A stretch of 45,365 nt of DNA from Candidatus Venteria ishoeyi (lineage in GTDB: Bacteria > Pseudomonadota > Gammaproteobacteria > Beggiatoales > Beggiatoaceae): NCBI RefSeq assembly GCF_030378065.1, contig NZ_JAUCGJ010000037.1, forward strand, positions 1 through 45,365, in the 5' to 3' direction. Every line of letters begins with the position of its first letter. The stretch's first letter is position 1. The translations under genes were made by a program, and so were the position numbers. The notes under the pieces were generated by a model. That model ran no database searches. It was not told where the DNA came from and was given only the letters and a program-made list of their open reading frames with translations. Of this stretch, positions 42,201 through 45,365 are shown one piece after another.

Positions 42201-45123
42201 TGGAAACGGCCAGCATTGCCGATACAGAATTAGAATAGGTTTGCACGGCAATGCTAGGATATTGGTCAGAAAGCAGCTCTGCGGAAGCATAGCCTTTTTC
42301 GACTGCCAGGATTTTGCCTTTGAGTCCATCCAGACCATCAACAAACCCAACTTTGTCACTGGTGATAATCATCATCGGGTGTGAAATATAGGGTTTGGTG
42401 AAGTGTGCATAGCCCTTGCGCTGCTCCGTTTTCATGGCAAAAGAGAGCATATCAAGTTTTCGCTGTTTGACCATTTGTATAATTTCAGGCCAGGGTTTTA
42501 CCGGTGAGCGTTGAAACTCAATACCAAGCCGCTGTCCAATCAACCGGATATAGTCCGCTGCAACGCCTTGATACTTTTCATTCGTAATACTCTCATAGGG
42601 TGGCATATTGGCATCCGAGGCAAGACGAATAGTTGGATGTGCTTCAATCCAGGCTTTTTCATTATCAGTAAGTTGTAATGATGGTTTGGGCTTGAAGTTA
42701 ATCCATTTTGTTTTAAGACGGTTAAACTCTTCAGAGCTGAGTTCAGCCAGTGCCTTGTTGACAATTGAAAGGGCCTGAGGAATCTCTTTGCGTATTCCAA
42801 CATGTTTACCAGTAGCGTATTCCGAGGTGGAAAAAGCAATTTTCAGATTGCCTAGCAAGTGGGATTTGGTTAGGTAGCTTACTTCAACCAATGAGCCGAT
42901 GGTATAGTCCTGAGTACCTATGATGACTGCTTCAAGTGCTTCAAGTGTCGTATCAAAATATTCTAATCTGCTGGGTTGGTGGAAATGTACAAACTGCTGT
43001 GTAGCTGAGTTACCTCTTTTAAGTGCTAATTTTTTTGTTGCCAGCTCTGCAAGTGAGCCAATATCGGGAAGACCCTTGCGAGTAATAACCACTGTTCCAG
43101 TTTCAATATATTTTGGTGAGAAATCCAGGTACTCCCCCCGTAAAGACGCGCTCGATGTACCTATCAAACCATCCAGTTCACCAGATTTTGCTCGCTCCTG
43201 AATATCTTGCCATTGCCCGGAAACTATCTGAATCTGAAAATTAAAAGGCTTCAGCTTTCTGTTTAGTAACTCAACAAGGTCTGCATTAAAACCGTCGGCC
43301 TCACCTTTTTCATTAATAAAGTCCATTGGCTTCCAATTGTTATCAGCACCTATTTTTAGTACAGGTTGCTGCCTGGTAAACTGGATCTCCTCATCAGATA
43401 GCGTAATATTGGGATTCTCATCAACCATTGTGGGCATTTCCACCCCCAACCACTTGCTTGCAATGCGGCTTTTTTCTTCTTGACTGATGGCAGCAATACC
43501 TTTATCCAGGATAGATAGAAGTAAGGGCTGGTCTTTTCGTACACCAATCCGGGCAAAACCAGTAGGCTGCTGGTATTTTAAATAGATAACCTTGAGACCG
43601 GGAAGAGCCATTTCCTGAAGATTACCCATAATGTTATCAAAAGCACCAAAACCGGCTGCTGCCTGCCCGGTAATAATTGTGGCGAGAATTTCTTTTTTGT
43701 CTATCACTTCCAGCAATTTGAGGCAGGGGTGATGCTGTTGCAGAAATGCTGAGTAAGAAGAACCTTTGTGTACCGCAATCTTGCGTCCACATAATTCATT
43801 TAGGTCTGAAATCGCCGCTTCATTCTCTGGCGCGATAACTACCTGCGGCACGGCAAAATAGACTTTGGTAAAATTGAGGTACTGCTCTCGGTATTCCATT
43901 TTATCTGCATTGAGAATGGTATCCACTTCATGCTTCATCGCCCGATCTAATGCCGTGTGCCAGTTCGATGTGATGTGCTCAAATTGAATCCCCAGTTTTT
44001 TCTCAAGTAGCGCAATATAATCCACATCCACTCCTTGCAGTTTGCCGGACTTGCCATAATAGGAGCGGGGATAATTGGTGGCAATCGCCATGCTGATTTT
44101 CGGCTGTGCTTTGAGCCAGGCACGTTCTGCTGTCGTTAATTCGATAGCAGGTGTTTGCATAAGCTGTTTTTGCTCTTTAGTATCAAATAAAAAATCCTGC
44201 AAATAACTTTTGTTTCCAACCCCATCCTGACGCATAATCAAAGCTGCGACCTTATCAATTAAGGGTTCATACGCAGCACCAATGGGCAGCGGTAGCGGCA
44301 TGATCATATCGTGGGTTTTTTCCGCCTCATACAATAATGCCTCCCGACTTTTGCGCTGAGAGTAATGACTAAGAATCAGGTCAATGATCTCTTGTGGATG
44401 ATCCAGCGCGTAACGCCAACCCTCATTGCTGGCATCAATGAATGCTTGGGTTTGTTGTGGGTATTGCTCAGCCTGCGCATTACTGGTAAACAGATAGACA
44501 TCACCGATACTACGCATATAGTCGGCGAGTTCGAGAACATTGAAATCAATGCCCTGTTGTTCCAGATAAAACGGCTCATTGGTGATAAATGCACTCATTG
44601 CATCGACTTCGCCGTTTATAAAGGGATCAGCATTGAAGCTATGCGGGATAATTTCGATATTTTCTTCTGGCCTCAAATCCTTATGCTCAAACACCAGTCT
44701 TAGCAGTGGGGATTGGAGATCTTTTTGGGATAACATGAGACGTTTGCCACGTAAATCATCTAATTTAGTGATTTCTGGTGAAGACAAAATCACCATTGGC
44801 ATCCGTTTGAAATAGTTTGCTAACAACTTGACTGGCTTACCCTCCAGCCGTGAGCGCACGATACTGCTGTTGGTTGTGGCGTATTGCGCCCGTCCAGACA
44901 GAACCTCTTCGGTAAGATTCATGCCCGTTTGATATTCTCGCAATTCCACCTGTAAACCACGTTGTGCATAAAAACCCTGCGCAATTGCAGCGTAAAATCC
45001 AGCGAACTCGAATTGGTGCTTCCATTGCAGTTGCATGGTAACTTTATGCAAAGGTGGCTCTTGTGCCTTAAGCGCAGCACTTAGCAATAAAATAAGTAAA
45101 GAAAAAATAATGCGTATAAACAT
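39292..45123 (-). CDS. Giant receptor hybrid kinase: THI5/NMT1 + three SBP_bac_3 + three PAS
   Basis: The 1943-residue sensor has a signal segment (1-20), a THI5/NMT1-like domain (about 25-320), and three SBP_bac_3-like domains (about 330-560, 575-808, 817-1050). One membrane helix (about 1058-1076) leads to three PAS domains (about 1097-1220, 1225-1348, 1353-1470). HisKA has LANMSHELRTPLNAI with His1499. HATPase_c has LVNLLGNAVKF and DTGIGIAP. A receiver has Asp1791 in LVLMDLRMPGLDG, and a helical tail ends LDWIETHKQV. The first 330 residues and the kinase/receiver part are almost the same as in the 1451-aa paralogue; the middle differs in domain number and sequence. It may integrate several solutes in one signal. 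The partner kinase gene that should follow is reduced to five codons. Confidence 0.9.
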   Translation of the reverse strand: MFIRIIFSLLILLLSAALKAQEPPLHKVTMQLQWKHQFEFAGFYAAIAQGFYAQRGLQVELREYQTGMNLTEEVLSGRAQYATTNSSIVRSRLEGKPVKLLANYFKRMPMVILSSPEITKLDDLRGKRLMLSQKDLQSPLLRLVFEHKDLRPEENIEIIPHSFNADPFINGEVDAMSAFITNEPFYLEQQGIDFNVLELADYMRSIGDVYLFTSNAQAEQYPQQTQAFIDASNEGWRYALDHPQEIIDLILSHYSQRKSREALLYEAEKTHDMIMPLPLPIGAAYEPLIDKVAALIMRQDGVGNKSYLQDFLFDTKEQKQLMQTPAIELTTAERAWLKAQPKISMAIATNYPRSYYGKSGKLQGVDVDYIALLEKKLGIQFEHITSNWHTALDRAMKHEVDTILNADKMEYREQYLNFTKVYFAVPQVVIAPENEAAISDLNELCGRKIAVHKGSSYSAFLQQHHPCLKLLEVIDKKEILATIITGQAAAGFGAFDNIMGNLQEMALPGLKVIYLKYQQPTGFARIGVRKDQPLLLSILDKGIAAISQEEKSRIASKWLGVEMPTMVDENPNITLSDEEIQFTRQQPVLKIGADNNWKPMDFINEKGEADGFNADLVELLNRKLKPFNFQIQIVSGQWQDIQERAKSGELDGLIGTSSASLRGEYLDFSPKYIETGTVVITRKGLPDIGSLAELATKKLALKRGNSATQQFVHFHQPSRLEYFDTTLEALEAVIIGTQDYTIGSLVEVSYLTKSHLLGNLKIAFSTSEYATGKHVGIRKEIPQALSIVNKALAELSSEEFNRLKTKWINFKPKPSLQLTDNEKAWIEAHPTIRLASDANMPPYESITNEKYQGVAADYIRLIGQRLGIEFQRSPVKPWPEIIQMVKQRKLDMLSFAMKTEQRKGYAHFTKPYISHPMMIITSDKVGFVDGLDGLKGKILAVEKGYASAELLSDQYPSIAVQTYSNSVSAMLAVSKGEAFAYIGDIAIMSYIARHHGITNLKVSGELQHRFEMGFGVRSDWPELVPILQKALDSISEEEKNSILQKWFSMEVTPQIDYTLLRYVLGMALLILGLMLHWNQKLRHEILARKQAQHSHHESEEKYRLLFEHSDDPMWLIRDSLFVLANAAAARILGCKSVDELSNLHPATLSPPFQATGQASEQLADQMMQLAYRQGHHHFEWLHQKRNGTVFPVEVSLTRIPYEGQSALFCIWRDISERKQSEQALQQSKAQYDELVQRVPVGLFTIRSMAKGEGKVDYISPRATQMLGIRLTDAWQTLSVVVSNIHPDDRADFFAKNTANIAAKTDFFWEGRFIVTGKTRWCRIESNATLQEDETCVWQGVITDITAQKEMRQNLHMLNLAVTQIAEGIAIADMDGNNQFVNKAWADMHGYTQEELSGTHLSLFHSKEQIEKEVQPFFEQLMQTGHLEGEDTHIKKDGTIFNTWMSVNVVKDDRENPVAFVGACRDITERIKAQQVLQKAKEEAEAANRAKSIFLANMSHELRTPLNAIMGFAQILAQSPRLADSDKQQANSIYRGGEYLLTLINDILDLAKVEAGRIELFPTAINIQLFVQELADMFRLRARKKNISFKYHTDTSLPAGIHADATRLRQVLVNLLGNAVKFTEQGHVCLQISYDNEVLHIHVEDTGIGIAPEQHEEIFQPFSQTSENRYKAQGTGLGLSITRKIVELMGGTLSLESHLGQGSCFYVQVPVKAVLKSFSSPQKTLSQNTIINYHRRQGEAPLRILITDDVADNREVVCKILRSLNFDTQEADNGENCLQLIPTYHPHLVLMDLRMPGLDGLETTRRLHELPGFEKLPVIVISAGAYGKDEKNSRAAGCVDYLAKPIERTLLLQTLQKYLPLQWIYAEQQATSTASADPAIKVNLSTEWLEALEQAVVEANLKQANSLLEKIKAEDTGLVAQLTEWLETYEYQQLLDWIETHKQV

Positions 45124-45222
45124 AAAGTTTTTAACAATGCCTTCAATAAAATGAGAGGGAAATAAAAACTGTAATAGGCTTAGGAATACGCATGAAACAA
45201 CCTCGATATTTTCGCTATGAGT
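45124..45222 (-). promoter_or_regulatory. Duplicated upstream region of the sensor kinase gene (copy A)
   Basis: It matches the region before the 1451-aa gene with few differences up to the CTCATAGCG block, where similarity ends. Conservation outside the coding frame suggests recent duplication. I cannot assign -35/-10 boxes with confidence. Confidence 0.6.
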
Positions 45223-45254
45223 TAATAATCAGGCAGCATTTATTTTCCATGCAC

Positions 45255-45283
45255 AAGGTTAAAACCTTCGCCTTTCAGGCGAA
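45255..45283. repeat. Two adjacent hairpins at the window end
   Basis: AAGGTT-AA-AACCTT (45255-45268) and TTCGCCT-TTC-AGGCGAA (45267-45283) overlap by two bases. They lie about 130 bp upstream of the giant sensor gene and may end a transcript entering from beyond the window. Confidence 0.4.
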
Positions 45284-45365
45284 CAGATTTATCTCTAATG
45301 TTTAACGGTAAAACTTAAAATATGGGTTTTAGCGCTAACACCCCAAAGGGGTATTTTAATATAGC

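Overview
The window looks like chromosomal DNA of a gammaproteobacterium, most plausibly of the Thiotrichales (Beggiatoa/Thiothrix type sulfur bacteria). This is an inference from gammaproteobacterial-type housekeeping genes (ispD, htpX, uvrC, glgB, recX), a pyrophosphate-dependent phosphofructokinase, a nine-haem cytochrome, very large hybrid sensor kinases and a high load of short palindromic and mobile repeats. No rRNA or other species marker is present.

Layout. 1-4.5 kb, minus strand: a truncated tubulin-like gene, a DUF6524-type membrane protein, the overlapping pair htpX-ispD, and a membrane protein with a degenerate GGDEF domain. 4.5-11.9 kb, plus strand: glgB, three tandem copies of a short inverted-repeat element, then an electron-transfer cluster (nine-haem c/b cytochrome, dihaem c4-like cytochrome, exported ankyrin protein). 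11.9-18.6 kb, plus strand: class II glutamine amidotransferase, OmpA-type lipoprotein, uvrC, PQQ-type sugar dehydrogenase, GlcG/HbpS-like protein, an RHH/RelE toxin-antitoxin pair and an orphan protein with an internal duplication. 18.7-20.6 kb, minus strand: PPi-PFK with a small partner gene, and tRNA-Asn.

20.7-25.3 kb is an accessory block: 98-bp tandem repeats, a 150-aa protein overlapping an NB-ARC/TPR (NLR-like STAND) gene with which it shares an N-proximal motif, a nearly identical TPR array interrupted by a 2-nt frameshift, a 33-aa ORF with its own terminator, and several mobile palindromes. This pair is the best candidate for an undescribed defence or cell-death module. 25.3-30.2 kb: a SpoIIM-family operon that begins with an overlooked 50-aa Cys-rich ORF (minus), then pentapeptide-repeat protein, recX and an exported beta-helix protein (plus).

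30.7-45.1 kb, minus strand: four hybrid histidine kinases in a row. Two are giant receptors carrying one THI5/NMT1-like and two or three SBP_bac_3 periplasmic domains. Duplicated upstream regions and gene scars show that the array grew by tandem duplication. No DNA-binding output domain is present, so the output lies elsewhere.

A family of about 158-170 bp elements (seven copies), flanked in six of the seven by a direct TTA or TAA triplet, sits mostly just downstream of stop codons. Two of the longest apparent reading frames (from 4547 on the minus strand and 4601 on the plus strand) begin inside one copy, so the true starts of those genes lie further in.
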